Shown: positions 8,551-18,017, counted from the first letter of the stretch. The stretch: 64,000 nt of DNA from CAVXYG01 sp963706835 (GCA_963706835.1 CAVPOB010000015.1:124001-188000), one strand, 5' to 3'. The notes: a model not told the origin generated them from the sequence alone. Program-made: numbers and translations.

Positions 8551-9378
8551 ATGCGGCTGACGATGCTCGGCGTGCGGGGATCGACACCTGCCCCGGGCCG
8601 CGACTACCTGCGCTATGGCGGCCACACGTCCTGCGTCGCCATCACACCCGCCGGCGGCGCTGCGCCGACGATCCTGCTCGATGCCGGCACTGGTGTGCGG
8701 GATGCGACCGCAATGCTGGGCGGGCGGCCGTTCGAGGGGGCCATACTGCTGACCCACCTGCACTGGGACCACATGCAGGGCATCCCGTTCTTCGCCGCCG
8801 GGGACCGCCCCGATGCCAGGGTTTCGGTGTACCTGCCGGCCCAGCAGGACCGGTCGGGTGCGCGGCTGCTCGCCGGCTCGATGAGCCCGCCGGCCTTTCC
8901 GATCGGCCCGACCGACCTGCTCGGCCAGTGGGCCTTCCACGCGATCGGGGCGGGGTCCTTCGGTGTGGGCGGGTGCACGGTGACCGCCTTCGACGTCGAG
9001 CACAAGGGCGGTCGCACCTTCGGCTACCGCATCGACGGCGACGGCGGCTCGGTGGCGTATCTGCCCGACCGCGCCGCCGATGAGCCGGTCGGCGGCGCGC
9101 TGCTGTCGGCGCTGACCGACGTGGACGTGCTCATCCACGACGCCCAGTTCCTCGATGAGGAACGCCGATGGGCCACGGCCTACGGCCATTCGACTGCCGG
9201 CGATGCCATCGCGTTGGCGCGGCAGGTGCTCGCGCGGCGCCTCGTGCTGTTTCACCACGCACCCAGTCGGTCGGACGCAGCACTGGACCTCATCGCGGCC
9301 CAGCATCGCAGCGAGGCGGAACCCGCTGTCATGGTGGCGGCGCAGGGACAGACGGTGGAGACGGGCACCAGGAGTTAG
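8551..9378 (+). CDS. MBL-fold metallo-hydrolase
   Basis: A 275-residue metallo-beta-lactamase-fold protein. The metal site THLHWDHMQG (residues 68-77 from the chosen start) supplies two His, an Asp and a His, with further ligands likely in LIHDAQF and YGHSTAGD. I choose ATG 8551 over 8539 because GGAGG at 8541-8545 is correctly placed and MRLTMLGVRGSTP is the usual family start. The RGSTPAPGRDYLRYGGHTSC opening resembles phosphodiesterase/ribonuclease-Z-like MBL proteins, here with the cyclase domain next door on the opposite strand. A cyclic-nucleotide role is possible but unproven. It converges on the hemolysin III gene with a 4-bp overlap. Confidence 0.85.
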   Translation: MRLTMLGVRGSTPAPGRDYLRYGGHTSCVAITPAGGAAPTILLDAGTGVRDATAMLGGRPFEGAILLTHLHWDHMQGIPFFAAGDRPDARVSVYLPAQQDRSGARLLAGSMSPPAFPIGPTDLLGQWAFHAIGAGSFGVGGCTVTAFDVEHKGGRTFGYRIDGDGGSVAYLPDRAADEPVGGALLSALTDVDVLIHDAQFLDEERRWATAYGHSTAGDAIALARQVLARRLVLFHHAPSRSDAALDLIAAQHRSEAEPAVMVAAQGQTVETGTRS

Positions 9379-10019
9379 AGCGCCAGCGAGGCGATCGCAA
9401 CGGCGTGGCACAGTGCTGCAGCGAGCGTCAGCGCGTGGAAGATCTCGTGGAAGCCGAAGACCTGCGGCCACGGGTCGGGCCGCTTGGCCGCGAAGACCAC
9501 CGCCCCCAACGTGTACAGGATGCCGCCAGCGAGCAGCAGGGCGTTGGCGTAGACGGGGGCGGCCGCGGCGAGGTCGGGGGCTGCGATGACGGCAACCCAA
9601 CCCAGGGCGATGTACATGGGGACGAACAACCACCTCGGCGCTGTGTGCCACAGCAGCCGGGTGGCAACACCAACCAGTGCACCGCCCCACACGATCGCCA
9701 GCATCAGCCACGACTTCGACCCTTCGAGCACCATCAGGCAGACCGGCGTATAGCTGCCCGCAATCAGCACGAAGATCATCGAATGGTCGGCGCGCTGCCA
9801 CCAGTCCCTGACCGCGGGCTGCCACGTGCCACGGTGGTAGATGGCGCTCACGGCGAACAAACCGGTCAGCGCCACTGCCCACACGGCCGTCCCGGTGCGG
9901 GCACGGGCGCCGTCGGCCAGGAGGACGAAGAGCAGCCCGGCGACCGCGGCGACTGGTGCTGCGACGGCATGCAACATACCGCGCATCGCAGGCTTCGTCA
10001 GGGCCTGTGACAGTTCCAT
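9375..10019 (-). CDS. hemolysin III / PAQR family membrane protein
   Basis: A 214-residue polytopic membrane protein with about seven hydrophobic segments. Family residues: Ser and His in SAIYHRG, the Asp-His pair in RADHSMIF, and the double-His FHEIFHALT near the C-terminus, which together form the metal site of the PAQR/YqfA superfamily. The name 'hemolysin III' is historical; a role in membrane homeostasis is more likely for bacterial members. Length fits. It overlaps the MBL gene at its 3' end by 4 bp (convergent). The start ATG at 10019 precedes the first membrane segment by about 16 residues. Confidence 0.85.
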   Translation of the reverse strand: MELSQALTKPAMRGMLHAVAAPVAAVAGLLFVLLADGARARTGTAVWAVALTGLFAVSAIYHRGTWQPAVRDWWQRADHSMIFVLIAGSYTPVCLMVLEGSKSWLMLAIVWGGALVGVATRLLWHTAPRWLFVPMYIALGWVAVIAAPDLAAAAPVYANALLLAGGILYTLGAVVFAAKRPDPWPQVFGFHEIFHALTLAAALCHAVAIASLAL

Positions 10020-10089
10020 AACACTGAAGCGTACGCGGCGCAGTCGTGGTCGGCCAGCCCGCCGAGGGGGACTCGACCGATCGCGACGC

Positions 10090-10395
10090 TCAGTTGTTGT
10101 ACGGCAACTGATAGGTACGAATCTCCTGCCGCCGGCTGTAGCTGCCGAAGTAGGAGGACAGGTCGGTCAGGAACGCCAGAATCACGAAGAACCAGAAGAA
10201 CCCGGTGACATCACCCTGCCACCAGTGCACGAGGACGTAGATCAGCGTGGTGTAGGGGAGGAAGAGCCATCCGATGAACGGCACGATCCACGACCCGTCA
10301 AACGCGCGGGTGATCTCGTTGTTGAACAGGGCCATCAGCGCCAGCGCGAGGCGCGGGGCGAAAGCGCCGAGCAGCAGGACGAAACAACCGCACAT
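10090..10395 (-). CDS. small two- to three-helix membrane protein
   Basis: A 101-residue hydrophobic protein with segments near residues 3-24, 36-58 and 64-80, including WIVPFIGWLFLPYTTL and a conserved-looking charged tail SYSRRQEIRTYQLPYNN. I recognise the general pattern of small actinobacterial membrane proteins but no named family. It lies 70 bp upstream of the hemolysin III gene on the same strand and may be co-transcribed with it. Codon use and hydrophobicity support a real gene. Confidence 0.65.
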   Translation of the reverse strand: MCGCFVLLLGAFAPRLALALMALFNNEITRAFDGSWIVPFIGWLFLPYTTLIYVLVHWWQGDVTGFFWFFVILAFLTDLSSYFGSYSRRQEIRTYQLPYNN

Positions 10396-10518
10396 GCGAG
10401 AACTCCCAACGTCGTTGAGGTCAGCCTAGCCCTGCACTGCGCCGTCCGGACCCGACCACGCCCGGATCAACGACCCCGGCTGTCACGGGCGGTAGTCAGC
10501 ATGGCCGCCATCGTTGGC

Positions 10519-10581
10519 GGCAAACGGAAACCTCCGTTCACGGGCCCGGATCGCCGCTCGGAACGGCGGTTTGCGTTTCCG
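10519..10581. repeat. imperfect inverted repeat in a divergent promoter region
   Basis: The arms GGCAAACGGAAACCTCCGTTC (10519-10539) and GAACGGCGGTTTGCGTTTCCG (10561-10581) are roughly complementary over 21 bp, with mismatches, around a 21-nt loop. The A/T-containing core stands out from its GC-rich surroundings. It lies between two divergent genes, so it could be an operator or an RNA hairpin. Confidence 0.45.
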
Positions 10582-10667
10582 TTCAGCGCAGACGGCACGG
10601 GCACCCGCCGACCGGTGACGCTGCGTCACGATCGCACTCGCGGCCGGAAGAGGACGATACTGGTCGG

Positions 10668-11297
10668 ATGCCCAATGCACTGCAATCGGGCGCCTGGCTA
10701 CGGCGCCCGCCGACCGCGCGGGTCGACGGCGCATCAGTCGCCTTCACCACCACGCCCAACACCGACTTCTGGCAGCGCACCTACTACGGCTTCCGCAACG
10801 ACAACGCCCCAGCGCTGCTGCTGGAGATCACGAGCAATGTCGCACTCACCGTCCGGGCGGCTTTCGATTACCAACGGCGATTCGACCAGGCCGGGCTGCT
10901 GGTCTACCTGGACAGCGAGAACTGGGCGAAGGCAGCCATCGAGTTCGAGGACGAGGAGGTGTCGCGCCTGGGCAGCGTCGTCACCAACGGCGGCTACTCC
11001 GACTGGGCCACGCGCGATATCCCCACACCCCGCCGCATGTGGTATCGACTCTCCCGCCGCGGACCCGACTTCCTGCTGGAAGCGGGCACCGACGGCGCCC
11101 ACTGGGAGCAGCTGCGCATCTTCCACCTGCACGTCCTCGGGGAGACGAGCGCTGCCATGGGCGCGGCGGCGGCGCGCGAACTCACCGCGGCACCGGTGCG
11201 CATGGGGGTCTACGCCTGCAGCCCGGAGGATTCCTCCTTCGACGCCCGCTTCGACCGGATCAGCATCGAGCCCAGCGATTGGCCGCCGCACGCCTGA
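10668..11297 (+). CDS. DUF1349 domain protein (concanavalin A-like)
   Basis: A 209-residue protein. The pattern TDFWQRTYYGFRNDNAP, then DQAGLLVYLDSENWAK, then RMWYRLSRRGPDFLLEAG followed by a C-terminal MGVYACSPED and FDARFD is typical of DUF1349, a concanavalin A-like beta-sandwich also found in yeast 'regulation of enolase 1' proteins. No catalytic residues are assigned to this family; a carbohydrate-binding role is a guess from the fold. ATG 10668 is the only sensible start. It stands alone between two leftward transcription units. Confidence 0.75.
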   Translation: MPNALQSGAWLRRPPTARVDGASVAFTTTPNTDFWQRTYYGFRNDNAPALLLEITSNVALTVRAAFDYQRRFDQAGLLVYLDSENWAKAAIEFEDEEVSRLGSVVTNGGYSDWATRDIPTPRRMWYRLSRRGPDFLLEAGTDGAHWEQLRIFHLHVLGETSAAMGAAAARELTAAPVRMGVYACSPEDSSFDARFDRISIEPSDWPPHA

Positions 11298-11318
11298 GCC
11301 CCCGGACTCAGGTGCCGG

Positions 11319-12470
11319 CTAGCTGCGCACGCCGCGATTGAGCAGCGCCATCGCCTCGGTCAGACCATCGACGGTCAGCGGGAACATCGGCAGCACCGAG
11401 GCGATGTCCTCGATCGTGGAGCCGCTCCACCGGGGCAGCGGCTCGGGGTTGAGCCAGACTGCGTCGGTGAAGTGGTCCTTCAGGATCTGCAGCCACTCCC
11501 ACCCGGAGATCGTGGCCCGCTCAGCCGGCCCCCAGGGACCTCCCATGTGCAACTCATAGGGCGCCATGTACGCATCGCCCACCATGATCAACTTGTAGTG
11601 GCTCCCGCACTCGCGCAGCAGGTCCGGCACCCAGGTCGGGTCGGCGAAGGCCGTCGTGCCGTACACCTGCCCGTAGACGCAGTTGTGGAAGTAGTACGTG
11701 CGCAGCTCCTTGAAGTGCGTCGCCTTCTGCGTCGCGCTGAACAACTGCGACATCAGTGAGGTGTACGGCATCATCGAGCCGCCCACGTCGATCATGAGCA
11801 CCACGTGGGTATTGGGCCGACTCGGAGGGCGGGTGACCACCTCGATGTCCCCCGCATTGCGGGCGGTGGCATCGATCGTGGCCTCGATGTCGAGCTCGTC
11901 CTGGGCCCCCTCGCGGACGAATGAGCGCAGTCGGCGCAGCGCTACCTCGATCTGCCGGATGTCGATGGTGATGTCGGACCGGTAGCCCTTGTATCGGCGC
12001 GCGTCGGAGACGTGAATCGCCGCGCGCCCACCGCCCGATGAGCCCGTCGACAGCCCGCCGGCCGCCCGACCGCCCTGCCCGAACGGCGAGGTGCCGCCGG
12101 TCCCGATCCAGTACGGTCCGCCGTCGTGCCGCTCGGTCTGCTCCCGCAGCCGCTTCTGGTACTCCTCCAGCAGCGCGTCGAGGTCGGGCAGCTGCTCGTC
12201 GATGGGCTCCTGCGGCGCTGACACCTCGTCGAGCCATTCCGCCATCTCCTCCGACAGGCTCAAGACCCCCCGGTACTCGGCGGCGAACGCGCGATCGAAG
12301 GCGTCGAGGTGGCCCTCGTGGTGGATGAGCAGGGCGCGGGCGACCTGGTAGTACCCGGTTGCCGAGTTCCCGTGGAGGCCCTCCGCCAAGGCCCGGGCGA
12401 GGGCCAGTGCCTCGGTGGTGCCGACGGGGACACCGAGCCAGCGCAGGCGGTACAGCAGGGGGAGGAACAT
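11319..12470 (-). CDS. VWA (CoxE-like) domain protein
   Basis: A 383-residue partner of the MoxR ATPase encoded just upstream. Its ATG overlaps the MoxR stop by one base (TGATG), so translation is probably coupled. The N-terminal third is helical, followed by a Gly/Ser-rich linker (about 117-150), then a von Willebrand A domain starting near THVVLMIDVGGSM. The MIDAS sequence is DVGGS (228-232) rather than the usual DxSxS, so one metal ligand is altered. MoxR-VWA pairs act as chaperone-like systems that insert cofactors or mature other proteins. The client is not identifiable here. Confidence 0.85.
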   Translation of the reverse strand: MFLPLLYRLRWLGVPVGTTEALALARALAEGLHGNSATGYYQVARALLIHHEGHLDAFDRAFAAEYRGVLSLSEEMAEWLDEVSAPQEPIDEQLPDLDALLEEYQKRLREQTERHDGGPYWIGTGGTSPFGQGGRAAGGLSTGSSGGGRAAIHVSDARRYKGYRSDITIDIRQIEVALRRLRSFVREGAQDELDIEATIDATARNAGDIEVVTRPPSRPNTHVVLMIDVGGSMMPYTSLMSQLFSATQKATHFKELRTYYFHNCVYGQVYGTTAFADPTWVPDLLRECGSHYKLIMVGDAYMAPYELHMGGPWGPAERATISGWEWLQILKDHFTDAVWLNPEPLPRWSGSTIEDIASVLPMFPLTVDGLTEAMALLNRGVRS

Positions 12471-13306
12471 CAGTAGCGGCGCCTGGTGCGGCCGGAGATC
12501 TGATCGGTGAAGGCCTGCAGGTCCTGCTCCTTCTTCAGCAGGGTCCCCAGGAACGGCGTGGATTCGGACAACTCCACAGCATCGGGCTGCGCCAGCCGCA
12601 GCATCGCGATCCAATCGACCAACTCGCTGGTGGAGGGCTTCTTGCGGATCCGCTCCATCTCGCGCACGCGGTAGAAGGCCGCCAGAGCCTGATCGAGCAG
12701 TTGCTGCTCCAGGCTCGGGTGATGGACCTCGACGATGCGCGCCATGAGGTCGCGATCGGGAAAGTCGATGAAGTGGAACACGCAGCGGCGCAGGAAGGCG
12801 TCGGGCAGTTCCTTCTCGGCGTTGCTGGTGATGATGACGATGGGCCGGTGGCGGGCTCGGACGGTCTCACCGGTCTCCGGGATCGAGAACCACATCCGGT
12901 CCAACTCGTGCAGCAGGTCGTTGGGGAACTCCAGGTCGGCCTTGTCGATCTCGTCGATGAGCAGCACGACCCGCTCATCGGAGCGGAAGGCGCGACCCAT
13001 CGGACCCAAGTGGATGTACTCGCCAATGTCGCGCACGTCGTGGTCGCCGAACCGGCTGTCGTAGAGCCGCTGCACGGTGTCGTAGTGGTAGAGCCCCTCC
13101 TGCGCCCGAGTGGTGGACTTCACGTGCCAGGTGATGAGCTCATGGCCGAGCGCCTCCGCGATCGCCTCGGCGAGCAGGGTCTTGCCGGTGCCGGGTTCGC
13201 CACGGACCAGTAACGGCTTCTCCAGGACCAGCGCGCACTGCACGGCCGTCTCCAGCGCCGCGTCGGTCAGGTAGGAGTCGGTGCCGGTGAAGTCATGCTG
13301 CGCCAT
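12470..13306 (-). CDS. MoxR family AAA+ ATPase
   Basis: A 278-residue AAA+ ATPase. Walker A is GEPGTGKT (36-43), Walker B is VVLLIDEIDKAD with D118/E119, and sensor 1 lies in PIVIITSNAEKELPDA; an arginine-rich LRRCVFHF follows, as in the MoxR group. It starts at ATG 13306 and overlaps the downstream VWA gene by one base, giving a two-gene MoxR-VWA unit. The longer open frame upstream of this ATG has shadow composition. Such ATPases remodel or load metal cofactors on partner proteins using the VWA protein as adaptor. Confidence 0.9.
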   Translation of the reverse strand: MAQHDFTGTDSYLTDAALETAVQCALVLEKPLLVRGEPGTGKTLLAEAIAEALGHELITWHVKSTTRAQEGLYHYDTVQRLYDSRFGDHDVRDIGEYIHLGPMGRAFRSDERVVLLIDEIDKADLEFPNDLLHELDRMWFSIPETGETVRARHRPIVIITSNAEKELPDAFLRRCVFHFIDFPDRDLMARIVEVHHPSLEQQLLDQALAAFYRVREMERIRKKPSTSELVDWIAMLRLAQPDAVELSESTPFLGTLLKKEQDLQAFTDQISGRTRRRY

Positions 13307-13391
13307 GGGCCCAGGGTATGGCGCACGGGCCGCAGCGGGTCGGTGCCCCCTGCGGCCCGGCTCGGTCCGCGATTCCCGCTCGGTGCCCCGC

Positions 13392-14325
13392 CTACGCCGC
13401 CAGGACGAACTCGTGCCGGATGTTGAGGGCGACGGCGTGCAGCACGTTGCGTTCCTGCGCGATCCCACGCAGCGACACCAGATGCTGGTCATCGGCATCC
13501 AGCGCCGCACCCGTGCCGGCATCCATCCTGACGGTCACGGGCACCTGGGCCATCCGGTTCACGAAGGAGCGCGCCCGCCGGGCCGGTACGGGGACGTACG
13601 GGGCTGCGGCCGCGTCGAGCGCCAGTCCGGCCAACAGGGCGTCCCACCGCTGCGCCAGGGTGTCCGGGTGATCGGTGATGCTCCACCAGGACCGGATGGC
13701 CGAGCGCGGCGACCACGACCCCGCGCTGGGCGGGCAGCGGCCGCACGCGCTGCAACTGGGCCGTCACGGCACCGGCCGCCTGGTGCTGCATCTCATGCAG
13801 GGACGACGTCGGTGAGGAGATGCCGACCTGCAGCGAGTACTGCTCGACATTGGCCCACACCTGGCCCTGATCTGCCTCGGCCGCCCCACCGAACGGCCCG
13901 TGCGGGCGGCGTTCGCGCAGCGTGGCGCGAGTACGCAGGGGCGCGTCGTAGGCGCTGAACCGCTGCGCGCGCTCACCGTGCCACCTGGCCTGCTCGATGC
14001 AGCGCACCGGGATGGGGGTGCGCTGGCGGGGCGCGGCCAGGATGCTCCGGGTGAGGACGCGGTGCTGCCAGCCGCCGTCCAGCGTCATGCCCTCCAGCGC
14101 CAGCAGGGGCTCGTCGAAGGGGTTGTCGAGGATCAGTTCCGAGACGACCGGGCCGTCCTCGTGCTCCGTCGCGACACCGACGCGGCCCCGTTCGGGCAGC
14201 CGGTACCTGCGCTGCGGGTCAATCGGAGCGTCGGTCCAGATCGGGAACAGCGTCAGCGGCCCCAAGGTGGCCTGAGCGTGGCCGACGTGCAGCTGCGGCA
14301 GTGGGCTGGCGAATGTGTGTGGCAT
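13392..14325 (-). pseudogene. ARPP-1-like (DUF6569) protein, one frameshift
   Basis: From ATG 14325 the reading opens with MPHTFASPLPQLHVGHAQA, continues through ELILDNPFDEPLLALEGMTLDGG and a segment rich in Arg and Gln, and then loses sense after VLVEHH. One extra base near 13680 separates it from the true C-terminus in another frame (ITDHPDTLAQRWDALLAGLAL through ARRARSFVNRM to NIRHEFVLAA, stop at 13392). The N-terminal pattern resembles the ARPP-1 domain family, whose function is unknown. Joined, the protein is about 310 residues. As no other damage is visible, a sequencing indel is as likely as a broken gene. Confidence 0.65.
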
Positions 14326-14462
14326 GATCCCCCGGTTGTTGTGGTCGATGCCAGCGTGCCCGCAGGGTCCGACACAGGCTGCGAGCATCGCCGGTCGGCA
14401 CCGCCTCCCGCCCGGTGCGGCGAACGCGTGATGGGATGGGACGACGAGGCAGGGAGGGTGCG

Positions 14463-15452
14463 ATGAAGGCGGCGGTGCATGAGGAATACGGCGGACCGGA
14501 GGTGCTGCGCATCGCCGAGCTGCCGATCCCCCAGCCCGGGCCGGGGGAGGTGCTGGTCCGGGTCCGGGCCGCGTCGATCAACGAATGGGACCACGGCCTG
14601 CTGACCGGAACCCCGGCGTTCAATCGCTCCACCGGGCTACGCCGACCGCGGATGCGGATCCTCGGCTCCGACATCGCCGGCTCGGTCGAGGCCGTGGGGC
14701 CGGGCGTGAAACGGTTCCTGCCTGGCGATGAGGTGATGGGTGACCTCTGCGACTGCGGGTTCGGCGCGTTCGCCGAATACGCCTGCCCGCCTGAGGATGC
14801 GCTGGCCCACAAGCCGGGGTTCCTGAGCTGGGAGGAGGCCGCAGCCGTGCCGCAGGCAGGACTGATGGCCATCGGGGCGCTGCGCAAGGGCCGCCCCTAC
14901 CGCACGGGGCGGCGGGTGCTCATCAACGGCGCGGGGGGCGGCGTGGGGACCTTCGCCGTCCAGATCGCCAAGCAGCTGCAGGCGGTCGTGACTGCGGTCG
15001 ATCGCGGCGACAAGCTCGCTGCGCTCCACCTGCTCGGGGCCGACGAGGTCATCGACTACGAGCTGGAGGATTTCACGCAGACGGGCGAGGACTACGACGT
15101 GATCATCGATCCGGTGTCGACCCGGTCGCCGCTGGACTACCGGCGTGCGCTGGCGCCGGGCGGGGCCGCCATCGTCGTGGGCGGGGAGACGGTGCAACTG
15201 CTGGGAGCGTTCGCCGTCGGTCAACTGCTGCGCCTGGACCGTGGCAGGCACCTGGGGCTGCACATGCACCGGCCCAACGAGCACCGCGACCTCGCGCGTC
15301 TGCTGGAACTGCTCGAGCAGGGGGCCGTCCGCCCCGTCATCGACCGCAGCTTCGCCCTTGATGATGCCCAGGCAGCGCTGCAGCACTACGAATCCGGCAA
15401 CTTCGTCGGCAAGATCGTCCTGACCATGGCGGAGCCTGCCCCCGTGCACTGA
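14463..15452 (+). CDS. NAD(P)-dependent MDR alcohol dehydrogenase / quinone oxidoreductase
   Basis: A 329-residue medium-chain dehydrogenase/reductase. MKAAVHEEYGGPEVLRIAEL is the classic start of zeta-crystallin-like enzymes, and ATG 14463 is preceded by a GGGAGGG. The catalytic-domain segment ILGSDIAGSVEAVGPGVKRF and the nucleotide-binding loop INGAGGGVGTFAVQIAK (AxxGxxG type) are intact. No structural or catalytic zinc cysteines are evident, so it most likely reduces quinones or enones with NADPH. Redox partner and substrate are unknown. It starts about 140 bp from the divergent ARPP-1-like gene. Confidence 0.85.
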   Translation: MKAAVHEEYGGPEVLRIAELPIPQPGPGEVLVRVRAASINEWDHGLLTGTPAFNRSTGLRRPRMRILGSDIAGSVEAVGPGVKRFLPGDEVMGDLCDCGFGAFAEYACPPEDALAHKPGFLSWEEAAAVPQAGLMAIGALRKGRPYRTGRRVLINGAGGGVGTFAVQIAKQLQAVVTAVDRGDKLAALHLLGADEVIDYELEDFTQTGEDYDVIIDPVSTRSPLDYRRALAPGGAAIVVGGETVQLLGAFAVGQLLRLDRGRHLGLHMHRPNEHRDLARLLELLEQGAVRPVIDRSFALDDAQAALQHYESGNFVGKIVLTMAEPAPVH

Positions 15453-15511
15453 GCGTGACGACACCTGCGATGATGGTGACGGAGTTCAAGACTGGCCATC
15501 GGGGGGTTGCC

Positions 15512-15763
15512 ATGCGGGTACTGCAGCGTCAAACGGGGAGGATCGGGCTTGCGGCTCCCGCGCCCGGCTCCGCCCCTGATGCCGGCGACGACGGACGGCG
15601 ACCACGCTCCGTATCGCACTCCCGGCCCGGTGGGCTCAACGCGGTCGTCGTGCTCGCAATCATCGCAGTCCTCGTGCTCGCAGCCGCCACGCTGATCGAC
15701 GGGCCGCGGGTGGGCGTCCAAGACGTGGCCCCGGCCCAGACGAGCCAGCCTCAGCAGCGCTAA
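15512..15763 (+). CDS. possible small single-span membrane protein
   Basis: An 83-residue reading with a Gly-rich ribosome site 5 nt ahead of ATG 15512 (an upstream in-frame GTG at 15455 is the alternative). After a Pro/Arg-rich stretch it has one clear membrane segment (LNAVVVLAIIAVLVLAAATLI) and a short polar tail. I do not recognise it. Otherwise the roughly 400 bp between the dehydrogenase and the next gene would be empty. Real-gene status is uncertain. Confidence 0.4.
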   Translation: MRVLQRQTGRIGLAAPAPGSAPDAGDDGRRPRSVSHSRPGGLNAVVVLAIIAVLVLAAATLIDGPRVGVQDVAPAQTSQPQQR

Positions 15764-15849
15764 CAGTCGCCGCACCGGTCAACGGGTCGCCGCCCACGCG
15801 CATTGCGACTAGCCTCGACGCAACGCTCGTCGTCCGCTGGAGGTATCCC

Positions 15850-16760
15850 GTGCGTACCCGTACTGCCCTGATCGCAGCCGTCTGCTCCGTCGGCCTGGCC
15901 CTGCCCACCGCAGCATCGGCCGCGGCGCCGAACTTCGCCGACACGATCCCGTTGCCGGTCGGCTTCCAGCCGGAGGGCATCGCGGCGGGCCGGGATCGAC
16001 CTTCTACGCCGGCAGCCTGGCTACCGGCGCCGTCATCAAGGGCGACCTGCGCACCGGGGCACAGGAGACGCTGGTGCCGTCCGCGGCGGGACCGGCCGTC
16101 GGCATCGCCGTGGACGCCAAGAACCGCGTGTGGGTGGCCGGCGGGACGTCCGGTGAGATCCGGGCCTACGACGGCGGCGACCGGTGAACTGCTCGGGCTG
16201 TACACCGCGGGCGGCGGCTTCATCAACGACCTCGTCGTGACCAGGGACGCCGTCGTCGCCACGAACTCCTTCGTGCCGGTGCTGGCGGTCGTGCCGCTGG
16301 GCCCGGGCGGATCGCTGCCGGCCAGCGGGGCGGCCGAGCAGTTGCCCCTGGTGAACTTCCCGGACCTCGGCGGCTTCGGCGCCAACGGGATCGAGGCCGG
16401 CCAGGACGGCCGCCTCATCGTCGCCCACTCGGCGGCCCAGGCGCTGTTCGCCGTGGATCCGGCGAGCGGTGCGCCGAGCAGATCGACCTAGGCCAGGCGC
16501 TGCCGAACGTCGACGGCATCACCCGGCAGGGCAACACCCTGTACGCCGTGCAGAACCGGCTCAACCAGATCGCGGTCATCAGCCTCGATGCCGACCTGGC
16601 CTCGGGCACGGTCCGCGACACGCTGACCAACGCCGCCTTCGACGTGCCCACCACGGTGGCCCTGTTCGGCAACGCCACCTACGTGGTGAACGCTCGGTTC
16701 GGCAATCCGTCGCCGGAGACCGCGGAATTCGACGTCGTGCGCACCGAGCGGAACGGCTGA
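15850..16760 (+). pseudogene. secreted SMP-30/NHL-like beta-propeller protein, three frameshifts
   Basis: GTG 15850 follows a GGAGG and opens a signal peptide (ALIAAVCSVGLALPTAASA). Joining frames gives a continuous SMP-30/gluconolactonase-like protein: FQPEGIAAG, then STFYAGSLATGAVIKGDLR and VGIAVDAKNRVWVAGG in a second frame, LYTAGGGFINDLVVT back in the first, and IDLGQALPNVDGITRQGNTL to VVRTERNG in a third. Shifts lie near 15990 (one base missing), 16183 (one extra) and 16472 (one missing). Everything between is well conserved, so this looks like recent or artefactual indels. A periplasmic or extracellular lactonase-like or metal/phenolic-binding propeller is the best description. Confidence 0.7.
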
Positions 16761-16766
16761 GACCCG

Positions 16767-18017
16767 CTACGCCGCAGGTCCGAGCACCAGCGTGACCGCG
16801 GTCCCGTGCGCGGTCTCGACCCGCATGGTCCCGCCCGAGGCCGCCGCCAGCCGGGCGGCGATGGACAGCCCGAGTCCGCTGGTGCCGGGCCCGGCGGGTT
16901 GCCCGGCGGCGAACCCGGGGCCGTCGTCGGCCACGGTGATCGCCACCGACCCCGCCGCGGCCGGGTGGGCCGCCACCCGGAAGGCGGTCCCGTCCGGGGT
17001 GTGGACGAACACGTTCTGCAGCAGGATGTCCACGGCGGTCGCGAGGTCCTGCGCGGTGAGGCGGACCCACATCGGCCCGGGGTCGATCCGGGCCTGCATC
17101 GGCCGGCCCTGATCCTCGGCCAGCACCTCCCAGAACCGGACCCGCTCGGCCACGACCGCCGCCGCGTCGGCGCGGGCCGCGAGCCCTTCCCGCACCGGCC
17201 GGCGGGCGGTGTCGATGATCTCGTCCACCATGCGCTGGACCTCGTCGAGGTCATCGCGCAGCCGCTCCCGCACCGTGGGATCGGCCACCCCGTCGATATC
17301 GACGCTGAGCACGGTCAGCGGGGTGCGCATCTGATGCGCCAACTCAGCGGTCACGGAGCGGTCGTCGGCCAGCAGTTCCTGCACCCGCTCGGTGACCCGG
17401 TTCAGGGCGCGGCCGACCTGGTCGATCTCCGGCAGGTCCGACTGCGGCGCGCGGGCCGCCAGGTCGCCGTCGGCCACCGCGTGCGCCGTCGCGGTCAGTG
17501 CGGTCAGCGGAGCGACGGTCTGCCGGGCCAGCCGCCACGACGCCAGGCCGGCCAGACCCAGCAGCAGGGCGCTCACCGCGCCGATCGCCGCCAGCCGGGG
17601 CCACAGATCCTCCCGCATGGCGGCCGGGTCGAGCGAGACGAGGACCACGCCTTCCACCCCGCGCGCCAGGTACGCGGGGCTGGCGGCGTAGCCCCACCCC
17701 TGCGCCGTGGTGGTCGTGGTGGCCCCCGCGGCCGCTTGCCGGACGACGACCTCGGTATCGGCGCGCGGGGGTGCGCCGGCGGTGCCGCCGCCGGGGAGGA
17801 AGTAGGTGACGTCCTCGGCGTCGGAGTCCGGCAGCGACCCGGCCTCCTCCCGCCAGGCCGCCTCCCACGCACCGGCCTGGGCCCGCGCCCTCGCCGCGGC
17901 CTCCCCCAGTTCCTGGATCTGGACGACGTCGCGGGCCGCCAGCGCCAACGGGATCACCAGCGCGGTGAGGGCCACCGCGGCCACCGCGACGCCGAAGGCG
18001 ATCAGTCGCCGGTACAC
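16767..18017 (-). CDS. two-component sensor histidine kinase
   Basis: A 416-residue membrane kinase. Membrane segments at about 7-28 and 143-163 flank an extracytoplasmic sensor of about 115 residues rich in Ala and Thr; a HAMP segment follows, then the H-box AELAHQMRTPL with phospho-acceptor H228, and an ATPase domain with DDGPGFA and GTSGLGLSIA. No N-box of classic NLxxNA type is seen; the equivalent is ILLQNVFVHTP. It is the last gene of the redox operon, and its ATG lies inside the end of the response-regulator gene (16-bp overlap), so the pair should sense and control that operon or its products. Confidence 0.9.
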   Translation of the reverse strand: MYRRLIAFGVAVAAVALTALVIPLALAARDVVQIQELGEAAARARAQAGAWEAAWREEAGSLPDSDAEDVTYFLPGGGTAGAPPRADTEVVVRQAAAGATTTTTAQGWGYAASPAYLARGVEGVVLVSLDPAAMREDLWPRLAAIGAVSALLLGLAGLASWRLARQTVAPLTALTATAHAVADGDLAARAPQSDLPEIDQVGRALNRVTERVQELLADDRSVTAELAHQMRTPLTVLSVDIDGVADPTVRERLRDDLDEVQRMVDEIIDTARRPVREGLAARADAAAVVAERVRFWEVLAEDQGRPMQARIDPGPMWVRLTAQDLATAVDILLQNVFVHTPDGTAFRVAAHPAAAGSVAITVADDGPGFAAGQPAGPGTSGLGLSIAARLAAASGGTMRVETAHGTAVTLVLGPAA

